From DASSBR01 sp035708085 (GTDB lineage: Bacteria > Pseudomonadota > Gammaproteobacteria > Natronospirales > DASSBR01): 64,000 nt of DNA. The stretch is from NCBI GenBank assembly GCA_035708085.1, contig DASSTE010000047.1, positions 62,001-126,000 on the forward strand. Direction: 5' to 3'. The notes below the pieces were generated by a model. The model saw nothing but the letters and a program-made list of their open reading frames with translations. It made no database searches and was not told the origin of the DNA. Positions 33,758 through 42,585 of the stretch are shown piece by piece; the stretch's first letter is position 1; each line of letters opens with the position of its first letter. The position numbers and the translations under genes were made by a program.

Positions 33758-34702
33758 TCACGGCCTGTCGTCGACCAACTCTTCCTTCTTCTTCACCATC
33801 AGGTCCTGCTTGCTGACGCCGAGCATCAGCGCGGTCGCACTGGCGATGAAGATCGACGAGTAGGTGCCGATAATGATACCGACCAACAGGCAGAGAGCGA
33901 AGCCGAACAAGACCGGGCCGCCAACCGCCAGCATCGCGATCACCACCAGCAGCGTCAGGCCCGAGGTCATGATCGTACGGGACAGCGTTTCGTTAATCGC
34001 CGAGTTGACGACCTCGAAAGCGGTCGCTCGCCGCTTCTTGCGGAAATCCTCGCGAATCCGGTCAAACACGACGACGGTGTCGTTGACGGAATAACCCATC
34101 ACCGCGAGCACCGCCGCCAGCACGGTCAGGTCGAACTGGAACTGGAATACCGAAAAGAAGCCGATGACGAAGACGATGTCATGCAGCGTCGCCGCCACCG
34201 CGCCGACTGCGAGGCGCCACTCGAACCGGAACCAGAGATAGATCAGAATCAGCGCGAGCGTCACCAGGATTGCGATGGCGCCCTTGCGCGCAAGCGAACT
34301 GCCGACCTGCGCGCCGACAAATGTCGGAGCCGTGCTCAGCTTCGCATCCGGCGCGACCTTGTGCAAAACCGCCATGACATCGTTGCCGATGGCAGTGGTC
34401 TCGGTCGCTTTTACCTGCCCCTTCGCCCGCATCTGGATGCGCACATCCCGCGGCGTACCGAACTGCTGCACGGTCGCATCCGGGAACCCGCCTTTGTGCA
34501 GCGCGTCGCGCACCTGCGTCACATCGGCATTATTGGGGAAATGCACTTCGGTAACCACGCCGCCGGTAAAGTCGATACCCAGATTGAGCGCCTGTATCGA
34601 CAGCGAGCCGATCGCGATGATCAGCACGATGATTGAGCCGATCATGGCCGGCTTGCGCGCGGCCATGAAGTTGATGCGCGGAATGTCGTGGAAAAATTCC
34701 AT
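33758..34702 (-). CDS. secF: Protein translocase subunit SecF
   Basis: 314 residues with six membrane segments. Characteristic blocks are NLGIDFTGGVVTEVHF after the first segment, the cytoplasmic loop MGYSVNDTVVVFDRIRE, and SAINETLSRTIMTSGLTLLVV. With SecD it forms the RND-type motor that uses the proton gradient to help pull proteins through SecYEG. It starts 10 nt after the secD stop. Length matches E. coli SecF (323). Confidence 0.97.
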   Translation of the reverse strand: MEFFHDIPRINFMAARKPAMIGSIIVLIIAIGSLSIQALNLGIDFTGGVVTEVHFPNNADVTQVRDALHKGGFPDATVQQFGTPRDVRIQMRAKGQVKATETTAIGNDVMAVLHKVAPDAKLSTAPTFVGAQVGSSLARKGAIAILVTLALILIYLWFRFEWRLAVGAVAATLHDIVFVIGFFSVFQFQFDLTVLAAVLAVMGYSVNDTVVVFDRIREDFRKKRRATAFEVVNSAINETLSRTIMTSGLTLLVVIAMLAVGGPVLFGFALCLLVGIIIGTYSSIFIASATALMLGVSKQDLMVKKKEELVDDRP

Positions 34703-34712
34703 GATTAACCTT

Positions 34713-36578
34713 TTACACCAGGAGTTTCTTGACGCGCTTCTTGCGACCGTACGTCAGGTTGACGATCGCGCGCGTGCCGACGATGGCGGTAAACATCGAG
34801 GTCAGGATGCCGAGCGACAACGTGACCGCAAACCCCTTCACCGGCCCGCTGCCGAACATGAACAGGACGACGCCGGCTATCAGCGTGGTGATATTGGCAT
34901 CGGCGATGACCAGGAACGCGCGCTCGTACCCCGCGAAAATCGCAGCCTGCGGCGTCGCGCCGTTGCGTAGCTCCTCGCGTATGTGTTCGTAAATCAGCAC
35001 GTTGGCGTCCACCGCCATACCGACGGTCAGCACGATACCGGCGATGCCCGGCAACGTCAGCGTCGCCTGCAGGATCGACAGCAGCGCGACGATCAGCACG
35101 ACGTTCATCAGCAGCGCGACATCCGCCATCAGGCCGAACGCCTTGTAGTACAGTGCCATGAACACGACGACGGCAATAAAGCCGATCACCAGCGACTGCA
35201 TGCCGCGCTTGATGTTCTTCGCGCCCTGGCTCGGGCCCACGACCCGCTGGCCGACGATATCCATCGGCACCGCCAGCGCGAACTTCAACTGCGTCGCAAG
35301 TTGGGTGGCCTCGGCCTGCGTGAGCCCCTCGATCTGAAAGCGATTGCTGAACACGCCCTGGATGACGGCGTTATTGATGACGCTCTCAACCTTGTGGTGT
35401 TCGCGCACCGTCTTGCCGTTGACTTTTTTAAGCGTGGTCTTATCCTGAATCAGCACGACGGCCATGTTCTTGCCGACGTTCTTGCGGGTAGCCTCGAGCA
35501 TGCGGGAGGCCGCTTCCGAGTTCAGGTTGACGTTGACCACCCAGCCGGCGCCCTGCGGGTTGGGGGCGGGACTCGCACCGGCGAGACCTTTGCCGCTCGC
35601 AATCACTCCGCGCTTCAGCAGCAGTGGCACGCCCCGCGGCGTCTTCGTATAGAGCTGCGCGTTCAGCGGCACGTGACCGGTGCGCGCCGCCAGTTGCGCG
35701 TTGTCGGTCATGTCGACCAGCCGAAACTGGATGGTCGCCTTCGCATGCAGGCGATCCTTGGCCTGGGCGATATCCTGCACGCCCGGCAGCTCAACCACGA
35801 TCTGGTTGCGGCCCTGGCGCTGAATCAGCGGCTCGGCCACGCCGAGATCGTTCAGGCGATTACGCAGCGCGGCGATGTTCTGATCTACCGCACCCGTTTT
35901 GAGGTCGGCAATCTTGCTTTCCGGAATGCGCACGACCAGCGCCGGATCGCCCTTGATCTGCGTTTCGTTCAGAACCACGTCGTTGCGCAACCGGTCGTTA
36001 ATAATCGACTCGCCGCGGTCCCGGGTCGCGGCATCGTGAAAGCGGATATTGATCTGGCTGCCGACGCGCTGCACCGACGCCTGCGCCGGACCCAGCTTTT
36101 CCCGCAGCCAGTCCTGGATGTCCGCGCGATAGTTGGTCAACGCTTGCTCGACCGCCGCCTGGATATCCACTTGCAGCAGGAAATGCACGCCACCCTGCAG
36201 GTCGAGGCCGCGATTCATCGGCTGCAAGCCCATCGCCCGCAGCCACTCGGGCGTGCGCGGCGCGAGATTCACCGCAACAGAGTAGTTGTCGCCGAGCGCC
36301 GCCCTGACCACAGCTTCCGCCTTGAGCTGCGTTTCGGTGTTATCAAAGCGCGCCAGAATGTGGTCCCCCTCGCGCTCGACTGACTTGAAGTGCAGATCAT
36401 GCGCGGTCAGGGCCTTTCTGACTTTTGCGGCGGTGTCCGTCGGCAGCGTCGCCGCAGAGTTGGCCATCGCCACCTGCACCGCCGGGTCCTCGCCGTAAAT
36501 GTTCGGCAGCGCGAACAACAGGCCCGCGGCCACAATGGCGATCAGCAGGATGTATTTCCAGGCTGGGTATTGGTTCAT
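34713..36578 (-). CDS. secD: Protein translocase subunit SecD
   Basis: 621 residues, close to E. coli SecD (615). An N-terminal membrane segment (about 7-27) is followed by the large periplasmic P1 domain with GLDLQGGVHFLLQVD. Five C-terminal segments carry the signature MAVDANVLIYEHIREELR. Partner of SecF in Sec translocation. The yajC-secD-secF order is conserved; the gap to the yajC stop is 37 nt. Confidence 0.97.
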   Translation of the reverse strand: MNQYPAWKYILLIAIVAAGLLFALPNIYGEDPAVQVAMANSAATLPTDTAAKVRKALTAHDLHFKSVEREGDHILARFDNTETQLKAEAVVRAALGDNYSVAVNLAPRTPEWLRAMGLQPMNRGLDLQGGVHFLLQVDIQAAVEQALTNYRADIQDWLREKLGPAQASVQRVGSQINIRFHDAATRDRGESIINDRLRNDVVLNETQIKGDPALVVRIPESKIADLKTGAVDQNIAALRNRLNDLGVAEPLIQRQGRNQIVVELPGVQDIAQAKDRLHAKATIQFRLVDMTDNAQLAARTGHVPLNAQLYTKTPRGVPLLLKRGVIASGKGLAGASPAPNPQGAGWVVNVNLNSEAASRMLEATRKNVGKNMAVVLIQDKTTLKKVNGKTVREHHKVESVINNAVIQGVFSNRFQIEGLTQAEATQLATQLKFALAVPMDIVGQRVVGPSQGAKNIKRGMQSLVIGFIAVVVFMALYYKAFGLMADVALLMNVVLIVALLSILQATLTLPGIAGIVLTVGMAVDANVLIYEHIREELRNGATPQAAIFAGYERAFLVIADANITTLIAGVVLFMFGSGPVKGFAVTLSLGILTSMFTAIVGTRAIVNLTYGRKKRVKKLLV

Positions 36579-36615
36579 GAGAAGCGCGCGCCCCTTAAAT
36601 CAGCGTCTTAATCAA

Positions 36616-36969
36616 TCAAGCGTTTTTCATCGTCCCTTTCGGCATCAGCCCCGATACCGAAGAGCGCTGCACCGTCAGTTCGACACCGTCGGCCACTTCC
36701 ACCTTGATGAACTGCTCGCCGATCTGGGTGATGCGCCCCAGCATGCCGCCGCTGACAATGACCTCGTCGCCCTTGGAGAGCGCGTCGACCATTTTGCGGT
36801 GTTCCTTCTGCCGCTTCGACTGCGGTCGCAGCAACAGGAAGTAGAAGGCGACAAAGATCAGGACCAGCAGACCGATATTGATCAAGCCGCCGGCGCCCGC
36901 ATGTTGCGCGCCGGCGCCTGCGCCGCCGGCCGTCGCCGCGAACGCTTCGTTCATAAAAGCTAAAGTCAT
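36616..36969 (-). CDS. yajC: Preprotein translocase subunit YajC
   Basis: 117 residues from the ATG at 36969 (GAGGG seven nt upstream); the ORF extends further, but the extension is not family-like. One membrane segment (about 28-48, INIGLLVLIFVAFYFLLL) is followed by RPQSKRQKEHRKMVDALSKG, then GDEVIVSGGMLGRITQIG, the YajC hallmark. Accessory subunit of the SecDF-YajC complex. The Gly/Ala-rich N-terminus is slightly longer than in E. coli. Confidence 0.95.
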   Translation of the reverse strand: MTLAFMNEAFAATAGGAGAGAQHAGAGGLINIGLLVLIFVAFYFLLLRPQSKRQKEHRKMVDALSKGDEVIVSGGMLGRITQIGEQFIKVEVADGVELTVQRSSVSGLMPKGTMKNA

Positions 36970-37039
36970 ACGACCCTCGAATATCACAGCCGCATGGCTG
37001 GCAAATCCAAAACCGCTGCCTCCCTGGCAAAGCGGGCTA

Positions 37040-38155
37040 TTATGGCACAGGTACTGGTGATTTCCCGAGCTTTTGATAAAAATCCGCCGCAAAAGTTGCA
37101 AGCTCGCCGGCCGCAATTGCCGTGCGCAGCCCGCGCATCAGCGTCTGGTAGTAATGCAGGTTATGAATCGTCGCCAGCCGCGGGGCGAGAATTTCGCCGC
37201 AGCGGTCGAGATGAGCAAGATAGGCCGCGCTGTAGTGGCGGCAGGTGTAGCAATCGCAATCGGGATCGACCGGATTTATGTCGTCGCGATGACGGCTGTT
37301 ACGGATTTTGATGACGCCGCGCGAGGTGTACAGATAACCATTGCGCGCGTTGCGTGTCGGCAGCACGCAATCGAACATATCGATGCCGCGGCAGACCGCT
37401 TCGACGATATCTTCCGGGGTGCCGACCCCCATCAGGTAGCGCGGCCGGTCGTTAGGCATCGCCGGCTCAACCGCGTCTACGACCATCCACCGTTCCGCCG
37501 CGCTCTCGCCTACCGACAACCCGCCGAGCGCGTAGCCGTCGAAGCCGATGCCGGTGAGGCCGGCGAGCGATTCGGCGCGCAAGCCCGGATACATGCCGCC
37601 CTGCACGATACCGAACAGCGCGGCCGGATTGTCGCCATGTGCCTCGCGGCAGCGCCCGGCCCAGCGCAGCGACAGCTCCATTGACATGCGGGCCTCGGCC
37701 TCGGTGGCCGGATACGGCGTGCACTCGTCGAAAATCATCACGATGTCCGAGCCCAGCGCGCGCTGCACCGCCATCGACTCCTCCGGGCCGAGGAAAATCG
37801 GGTCGCCGTTGACCGGCGAGCGGAAACGCACGCCATCTTCCGTGATCTTGCGCAACTCGGCCAAACTGAACACTTGGAACCCACCGGAATCGGTCAGGAT
37901 CGGGCCATCCCAGTGCATGAAGTCGTGCAAGTCGCCGTGGCGCGCAATGATGTCTGTGCCCGGCCGGAGCATCAGGTGAAACGTGTTGCCGAGGATGATT
38001 TCGGCACCGACCGCGCGCAGTTCCTCGGGCGTCATCGCCTTCACCGTGCCGTAGGTGCCGACCGGCATGAACGCGGGCGTCTCGACCGTGCCGCGGTCGA
38101 AGGTCAAACGGCCGCGGCGCGCGCGGCCGTCGGTTTTGGTGAGCGCGAATTTCAT
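37040..38155 (-). CDS. tgt: Queuine tRNA-ribosyltransferase
   Basis: 371 residues. Exchanges guanine 34 for preQ1 in GUN-anticodon tRNAs. TIM-barrel motifs are present: LTDSGGFQVFSL with the catalytic Asp, the family Asp in FDCVLPTRNARNG, and the zinc site CDCYTCRHY with downstream HNLHYY. The ATG overlaps the queA stop by 4 nt. tgt-yajC-secDF linkage is typical for proteobacteria. Confidence 0.97.
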   Translation of the reverse strand: MKFALTKTDGRARRGRLTFDRGTVETPAFMPVGTYGTVKAMTPEELRAVGAEIILGNTFHLMLRPGTDIIARHGDLHDFMHWDGPILTDSGGFQVFSLAELRKITEDGVRFRSPVNGDPIFLGPEESMAVQRALGSDIVMIFDECTPYPATEAEARMSMELSLRWAGRCREAHGDNPAALFGIVQGGMYPGLRAESLAGLTGIGFDGYALGGLSVGESAAERWMVVDAVEPAMPNDRPRYLMGVGTPEDIVEAVCRGIDMFDCVLPTRNARNGYLYTSRGVIKIRNSRHRDDINPVDPDCDCYTCRHYSAAYLAHLDRCGEILAPRLATIHNLHYYQTLMRGLRTAIAAGELATFAADFYQKLGKSPVPVP

Positions 38156-39171
38156 TGCGGCGTTATAAACATCGCGTCGCCATAGCTGAAAAAACGATAC
38201 CGTTCGGCGACGGCGTGCCGGTATGCATCCAGCACGTGCTCGCGGCCGGCGAACGCAGACACCAGCATCAGCAGCGTGGATTCGGGCAGGTGGAAATTGG
38301 TGATCATTGCATCGACGGCGTTGAATCGGAAACCCGGGTAAATGAACAATCGCGTGTCGCCTGCGAACGGTGTCAATTCACCGTCGCCCGCGGCGGTTTC
38401 GAGGCTGCGGACCGCGGTGGTCCCGACCGCGACCACGCGCCCGCCGCGGGCGCGTGCCGCCGCCGCCGCGTTGCAAACCGCTTCCGGCACCACCGCGTAT
38501 TCGGCGTGCATCCGGTGATCGCGCACGTCGTCCTCGCGCACCGGCTGAAACGTGCCGGCACCGACGTGCAGCGTCACGAACGTCCGTTCGACGCCGCGCG
38601 CGGCGAGCGCATCCAGCAGCGCCTGGTCGAAATGCAGCCCGGCTGTCGGCGCCGCCACCGCGCCGGCTTCGCGCGCGTAGACCGTCTGGTAGCGCTCGCG
38701 GTCGAGCGCCTCGTCGGCGCGATCGATATAGGGTGGCAGCGGCACGTGACCGGAGCGTTCAATCAGGGCGGCGACGTCCTCGGCCTCGAACCGATACAGC
38801 TCGCCTTCACGCGCGGCGACGGTCACTTCGCCGCCGCCTTCGAGCGCGACGCGACCGCCCGCCCTGAGCGGCTTGCTGACCCGTGCATGCGCCAGGAATT
38901 CGCGGCTGGAGACGATGCGCTCGACGAGAATTTCCACCGCGCCGCCGGTTTCCGCCTTGCGGCCCAGCAGCCGGGCCGGGATGACCTTGGTGTCGTTGAG
39001 CACCAGCAGGTCGCCCGGCTGCAACAGCTCGACCAGATCGGTGAAATGCCGATCGGCGAAGGCGCCGCTCGCGCCGTCGAGGCACAGGAGACGGCTCGCG
39101 CTGCGCTCGGGGAGCGGATAGTGAGCGATCAGTTCGTCGGGAAGGTCGTAATAGAAGTCGCGCCGGCGCAT
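38152..39171 (-). CDS. queA: tRNA preQ1(34) S-adenosylmethionine ribosyltransferase-isomerase
   Basis: 339 residues. Transfers and isomerises the ribosyl group of SAM to preQ1-tRNA, giving epoxyqueuosine. Family blocks include DLPDELIAHYPLPER, LLVLNDTKVIPARL, PTAGLHFDQ, VTLHVGAGTFQPV and MITNFHLPESTLLMLVSAF. Length is normal (about 350). It is followed by tgt in the same operon. The 110-nt gap upstream (39172-39281) holds a run of nine G just after the PDZ gene stop and no gene. Confidence 0.97.
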   Translation of the reverse strand: MRRRDFYYDLPDELIAHYPLPERSASRLLCLDGASGAFADRHFTDLVELLQPGDLLVLNDTKVIPARLLGRKAETGGAVEILVERIVSSREFLAHARVSKPLRAGGRVALEGGGEVTVAAREGELYRFEAEDVAALIERSGHVPLPPYIDRADEALDRERYQTVYAREAGAVAAPTAGLHFDQALLDALAARGVERTFVTLHVGAGTFQPVREDDVRDHRMHAEYAVVPEAVCNAAAAARARGGRVVAVGTTAVRSLETAAGDGELTPFAGDTRLFIYPGFRFNAVDAMITNFHLPESTLLMLVSAFAGREHVLDAYRHAVAERYRFFSYGDAMFITPQ

Positions 39172-39281
39172 GGCGCGCGATGGTAGCAGCTTGACCGCCA
39201 GGTGACGAGCCGGGAGGGGGTTGTTGGGCTCGCTAAGCTGCTACTGTCGCGCCATGCGTCGGCGCTGAACGGGGGGGGGAA

Positions 39282-40214
39282 TCAGTCGCCGGCAGGCATG
39301 ACCTTGAATTCATGCCGCGGTTTCAGCTTGATCTTCAACTCGCGCTGCTTGTGATCGCGCAATATCGTCAGCTTGAGCGTGTCGCCGGGCAGGTAGGAGT
39401 GCAATATCCGCATCGCCTGAGTCGGGCTGCCCGGCTGGCGCGTGCCAATCTTCAGAATGACGTCGCCGTCCTGCAGCTGGAGCGCGTCGTCATGCGGCGC
39501 GCGCACGACGAGCAGACCGGAACTCGTACCGAAATACTGCCCCAACTGCGGCGTCAGGGTGGCGAGTTCCATGTCCCCCCAGCGGTTCGGCAGGGAGAAC
39601 CGGAAGTATTGCGGCATTGAGTCGGCCAACGTAGACGCAACGGTCTGCGCTGCGACCGCGCTCTGCTTCGCCGCCAGCTCGCCTTCACGCGCGGCCCACT
39701 GCCGCACCGACGCGAACAGATCCTGCGCGGTCAGGTCGGCATGACGCACCTCGCCTGCGTGCGCCCAGGCGACATTCACCCGATCGCCCGGCTCGAGGTC
39801 ATCCAGAGTATCCGCAAGCTTGTGCCGGTCGTCTTTCTCCGCGCTCAATGGGATCCCGGCGATCGACTGCAGCGTATCGCCGGCCTGGATGCCGGCCCTG
39901 TCGGCTGCGCCGCCCGGCGTCACCGCCTGCACCGCAAGACCGCCATTCACCGGCTCGCCCACGTTAATCCCGAGCCGCGCCCAGCCGAGGCTCATGTTCA
40001 TCTGCCACAGGCCGTGGTGAAACTGGTGATCGAAGGTCGCCAGCGACAGGGCCGCGACGCGGGCTGCTGCGGCCTGTAGCGCCTGCTGCGCCTGTTCGAG
40101 CTGTCGGCTTACATCCGGCTGCGCCGGCTGGTGGCCGGTGGCGGCCGGTGCCGCCGTGGCGGCGACCGCGACACCCATCAGTGTTGCGGCAGCGATACCT
40201 TTAAATAATTTCAT
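39282..40214 (-). CDS. Exported PDZ-domain protein of an ECF sigma locus
   Basis: 310 residues from the ATG at 40214 with AGGAG upstream; a longer in-frame ORF overlaps the anti-sigma gene and is not credible. A signal peptide (MKLFKGIAAATLMGVAVAATAAPAA) is followed by a Gln/Ala-rich coiled-coil segment (about 35-60). Two PDZ domains follow: about 80-165 (LGINVGEPVNGGLAVQAVTP, GIQAGDTLQSIAGIPL) and 220-300 (GLLVVRAPHDDALQLQDGDVILKI). There is no trypsin-like or other protease domain. It starts 14 nt after the anti-sigma stop and is likely co-transcribed, so it may sense envelope stress or be an output of the sigma factor. Confidence 0.85.
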   Translation of the reverse strand: MKLFKGIAAATLMGVAVAATAAPAATGHQPAQPDVSRQLEQAQQALQAAAARVAALSLATFDHQFHHGLWQMNMSLGWARLGINVGEPVNGGLAVQAVTPGGAADRAGIQAGDTLQSIAGIPLSAEKDDRHKLADTLDDLEPGDRVNVAWAHAGEVRHADLTAQDLFASVRQWAAREGELAAKQSAVAAQTVASTLADSMPQYFRFSLPNRWGDMELATLTPQLGQYFGTSSGLLVVRAPHDDALQLQDGDVILKIGTRQPGSPTQAMRILHSYLPGDTLKLTILRDHKQRELKIKLKPRHEFKVMPAGD

Positions 40215-40228
40215 GGTTGATCTCCTGA

Positions 40229-40864
40229 TTATTCGCGTGCGGACGCCTGGACGTAGCGGACCGTCACCAGCGAGCGCATCAGGCCGACGCGCTGACGCCA
40301 CAGGCGTTCGGCCTGGGCCGGCGGCATGCCTTGAATGGCACCCTGGTTGAGGCGATAGTCGATCGCGGCGACGCCGTCCTCCAAATTCGCAATCGTGTTG
40401 GCGGCGCGCGCGCTCAAGATTGCATCGCGGCTGCGCAGCTTGCGCAGCGTCATTTCGAGCTGCGACGACTGGCGCTGCAGCGCGACGATGTCCGCCGGCG
40501 GCGTGTGTGGCGCAGCCGTGGCAACCTGCATTTCCGGCGTAACCGGCAGGGAATGCGAGCCGCTCATCGTCAGCCAGGCCGCGCCGACGGCGATTGCCAT
40601 CGCCGCCGCCAGCCCGGCCGCCCAAAGATGCCGCCGTGCCGGTTTGTGCCGGTTCGGCGATGCGGCATACGCCGCGGCCGCGATCTCGGCCCAGCGGTCG
40701 GATGGCGGCGGCACCGGCGGCAGCGCCTGCAATCCGGTACGCACCACCCTCAGATGTTCAAGCTGCTCGCGGCAGCCCTCGCAGCCCTCAACGTGGGCGC
40801 TGACGTCCACCGCTACCGGCTCGCCGTCGCGCAGGCTCAGTAGCTCAGCGATTGTGGCGTGCAT
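40229..40864 (-). CDS. Zinc-finger anti-sigma factor
   Basis: 211 residues. The ZAS motif H24-xxx-C28-xx-C31 lies in SAHVEGCEGCREQ. A single membrane segment follows (about 81-99, WAAGLAAAMAIAVGAAWL), then a periplasmic domain with a helical stretch (VALQRQSSQLEMTLRKLRSR). This is the layout of RsrA/RseA-type membrane anti-sigma factors that hold the ECF sigma factor until envelope stress. The gene overlaps the end of the sigma gene by 28 nt, typical for a sigma/anti-sigma pair. Confidence 0.9.
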   Translation of the reverse strand: MHATIAELLSLRDGEPVAVDVSAHVEGCEGCREQLEHLRVVRTGLQALPPVPPPSDRWAEIAAAAYAASPNRHKPARRHLWAAGLAAAMAIAVGAAWLTMSGSHSLPVTPEMQVATAAPHTPPADIVALQRQSSQLEMTLRKLRSRDAILSARAANTIANLEDGVAAIDYRLNQGAIQGMPPAQAERLWRQRVGLMRSLVTVRYVQASARE

Positions 40865-41424
40865 GGCACCTCCTGCGAATTTTCACTCTGCGGCGCAACC
40901 GCGCTTCGCAGCACCGCGTGCGCGCGCGCCAGTTGCGACTTGGAAAAACTGGCCGTCTTGTTCATCAACTCGCCGATTTCCCGATGGGTGTAACCCTCGA
41001 CGTCATGCAGCCAGACCACCGTGCGCGGCGTCTCCGGCAGGCGCGCCAGCAGGCGCTCCAGTTCCAGCTCGACCGCGCCGTCCACCGATGTGGCGGCAAG
41101 CTGGTCCAGTTCGACCGGCTCGCGATCGTCGCGCAGCCGCCGCCAGGCGGAGCGAAAGTGCATCAGGCATTTGCTGACGGCGATGCGCCGGATCCACGGC
41201 CCGATCGTGCCGTCGCCGCGGTAATCGGCAATGCTGCGGATCATTTCGATAAAGGTTTCCTGCATCACCTCGTCCGCCACTTCGCGGCGCGCCGTCAGCC
41301 GCCAGGCCAGCGTGTGCACCGGCGCCGCGAAAACGGTGTAGAGCGTCTCGTGCGCATTGCGGTCGCCGCGGCGGGCTTGCTGCACGATCGTCTCGTCGAT
41401 GTGTTGGTCGAACAGATTGGGCAT
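40837..41424 (-). CDS. ECF-family RNA polymerase sigma factor
   Basis: 195 residues from the ATG at 41424. Region 2 (about 15-85) contains ARRGDRNAHETLYTVFAAPV and MQETFIEMIRSIADYRGDG; region 4 (about 125-180) contains LPETPRTVVWLHDVEGYTHREIGELM. Sequence fits the RpoE-like ECF class. A TATACA hexamer on the minus strand sits 7 nt before this ATG. An upstream in-frame ATG at 41475 is possible but would bury that box. It is divergent from the SYLF-type gene at 41565, a likely regulatory target. Confidence 0.92.
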   Translation of the reverse strand: MPNLFDQHIDETIVQQARRGDRNAHETLYTVFAAPVHTLAWRLTARREVADEVMQETFIEMIRSIADYRGDGTIGPWIRRIAVSKCLMHFRSAWRRLRDDREPVELDQLAATSVDGAVELELERLLARLPETPRTVVWLHDVEGYTHREIGELMNKTASFSKSQLARAHAVLRSAVAPQSENSQEVPCTPQSLSY

Positions 41425-41564
41425 GGCTACCTGTATAGATGCGGCAAGCGCGGAAAAGGTCGCAGGAGAGTCCACCGGGCGTAAAAATGGGCGTTATTAC
41501 CGATTTCGCCGGCGCGTGCGACGCGTTAAAGTGGGGCATTTACCTGGACCACGGAGGGTTCATT

Positions 41565-42443
41565 ATGCGACTGTCTGCCCTGAACGCCTGTCTGTTTGCG
41601 ACCATGTCCGTTACGGCGGTGGCGGCGGTGCCGCCGCAGTTGGGACCGCAAATCGCGACTCCACCGATTCAATCGACTATAAATCCGCAGGCCTTCGCCA
41701 AAGAGGCGGCGGCCGCTCTTGAGCATAATGCACCGCCCGGCAAGCGCATCCCGCCGCGCTATATCAACCGGGCGAGTTGTATCGCCGTCTTCCCGAATTT
41801 CGTTGCCGGAGGGAACGCCTCCGGCCAGAGTTTGAACCAATCAAACCAGGGGTTGACCAGATCAATCAACAACGCGCGAACCAGTCTTGGCCTGAAGGCG
41901 TGTCGCCGCAACAACGGCCAGTGGCAACTCAGCTCGCCGGTTTTCGTCACGATCAGGCATTTGAACACGCCGGTGACTCCCGGCAGCAACGACCTAGCAG
42001 GTCTCCATAAGCGGCCCGCGGCAAACCGTGGTCCGCAGAGAGCGCCGAGCGATCTGATCGTGCTGTTCATCGTTCCGGGAGCGAATCAGGCCACTGCCCG
42101 CCCCCCATCAACAATCGGCAAGAAGCCTCCCAAAGTCGGCGTCGTGCCTCCCGCAAGCGGATCGTCACCCATCATAGTACAAGCCTGGATTTCGAATCCC
42201 GGAGCTGGCTGGTCCAGACAGGACATCGCCGATGCGAACATCTCGACCAACGGCATCGCCGCCACGGAAAACCGGCAGATATACGGCCAGAACGTTCTTC
42301 CGCAAGAAGCGCTGAAAGGCATTGTGCCGACCAGCGGGAACGCCGTCTCGCTCAAGCCGTTCACGCAGGCGCTCGCGCAGTTTGCCCCGGCGTCGAAATA
42401 CACCGCCGCCCAACTCAACCTGCACCGGCTTGAACACCCGTAA
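41565..42443 (+). CDS. Exported SYLF (YSC84-like) domain protein, divergent
   Basis: 292 residues from the ATG at 41565, with GGAGGG 7 nt upstream. Signal peptide MRLSALNACLFATMSVTAVAA. The rest matches the SYLF/YSC84 pattern in order: an A.CIAVFPNFVAGG block, NGQWQLSSPVFVTIR, DLIVLFIVPG, and near the end NRQIYGQNVLPQEALKG. The spacers are Asn/Pro-rich and longer than usual. SYLF proteins bind phosphoinositides in eukaryotes; bacterial members are exported and poorly understood. The gene is divergent from the ECF sigma/anti-sigma pair, which may control it. Assignment is by pattern only. Confidence 0.65.
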   Translation: MRLSALNACLFATMSVTAVAAVPPQLGPQIATPPIQSTINPQAFAKEAAAALEHNAPPGKRIPPRYINRASCIAVFPNFVAGGNASGQSLNQSNQGLTRSINNARTSLGLKACRRNNGQWQLSSPVFVTIRHLNTPVTPGSNDLAGLHKRPAANRGPQRAPSDLIVLFIVPGANQATARPPSTIGKKPPKVGVVPPASGSSPIIVQAWISNPGAGWSRQDIADANISTNGIAATENRQIYGQNVLPQEALKGIVPTSGNAVSLKPFTQALAQFAPASKYTAAQLNLHRLEHP

Positions 42444-42458
42444 ATACGCTGGTGCCTT

Positions 42459-42467
42459 TGCTATAAT
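42459..42467 (+). promoter_or_regulatory. Extended -10 promoter of tRNA-Leu
   Basis: TG-C-TATAAT (42459-42467) is a perfect extended -10 element ending 12 nt before the tRNA 5' end. No convincing -35 was seen; it would overlap the stop codon of the preceding gene. Confidence 0.65.
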
Positions 42468-42479
42468 GCGGCTCCCGCT

Positions 42480-42566
42480 GCCGGGGTGGCGGAACTGGTA
42501 GACGCGCCGGACTCAAAATCCGGTTCTGGCAACAGAGTGCGAGTTCGATTCTCGCTCCCGGCACCA
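42480..42566 (+). tRNA. tRNA-Leu (anticodon CAA)
   Basis: Cloverleaf folded by eye. The acceptor GCCGGGG pairs with TCCCGGC (one G-T pair). D-arm GGAACTGGTAGAC, anticodon stem CCGGA/TCCGG with loop CTCAAAA (anticodon CAA, reads UUG). A long class II variable arm is followed by the T-arm with GTTCGATTC. The discriminator base is A, and CCA is encoded (42564-42566). Confidence 0.96.
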
Positions 42567-42585
42567 CTCCACCTTCTCACTCATC

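Noticed and set aside
34983..36383. 466-codon open frame opposite secD
   Set aside because: Antisense shadow of secD; His/Arg/Asp-rich low-complexity composition and no SD or family motif.
39271..39279. Nine-G homopolymer as a phase-variable switch
   Set aside because: It lies outside coding sequence, just after the PDZ gene stop and 100 nt from queA; length changes would not alter a protein and no promoter spacing there is evident.
42480..42566. tRNA-Leu as attachment site for an island
   Set aside because: No duplicated tRNA 3' end was seen nearby and the following genes are ordinary chromosomal genes with no integrase.
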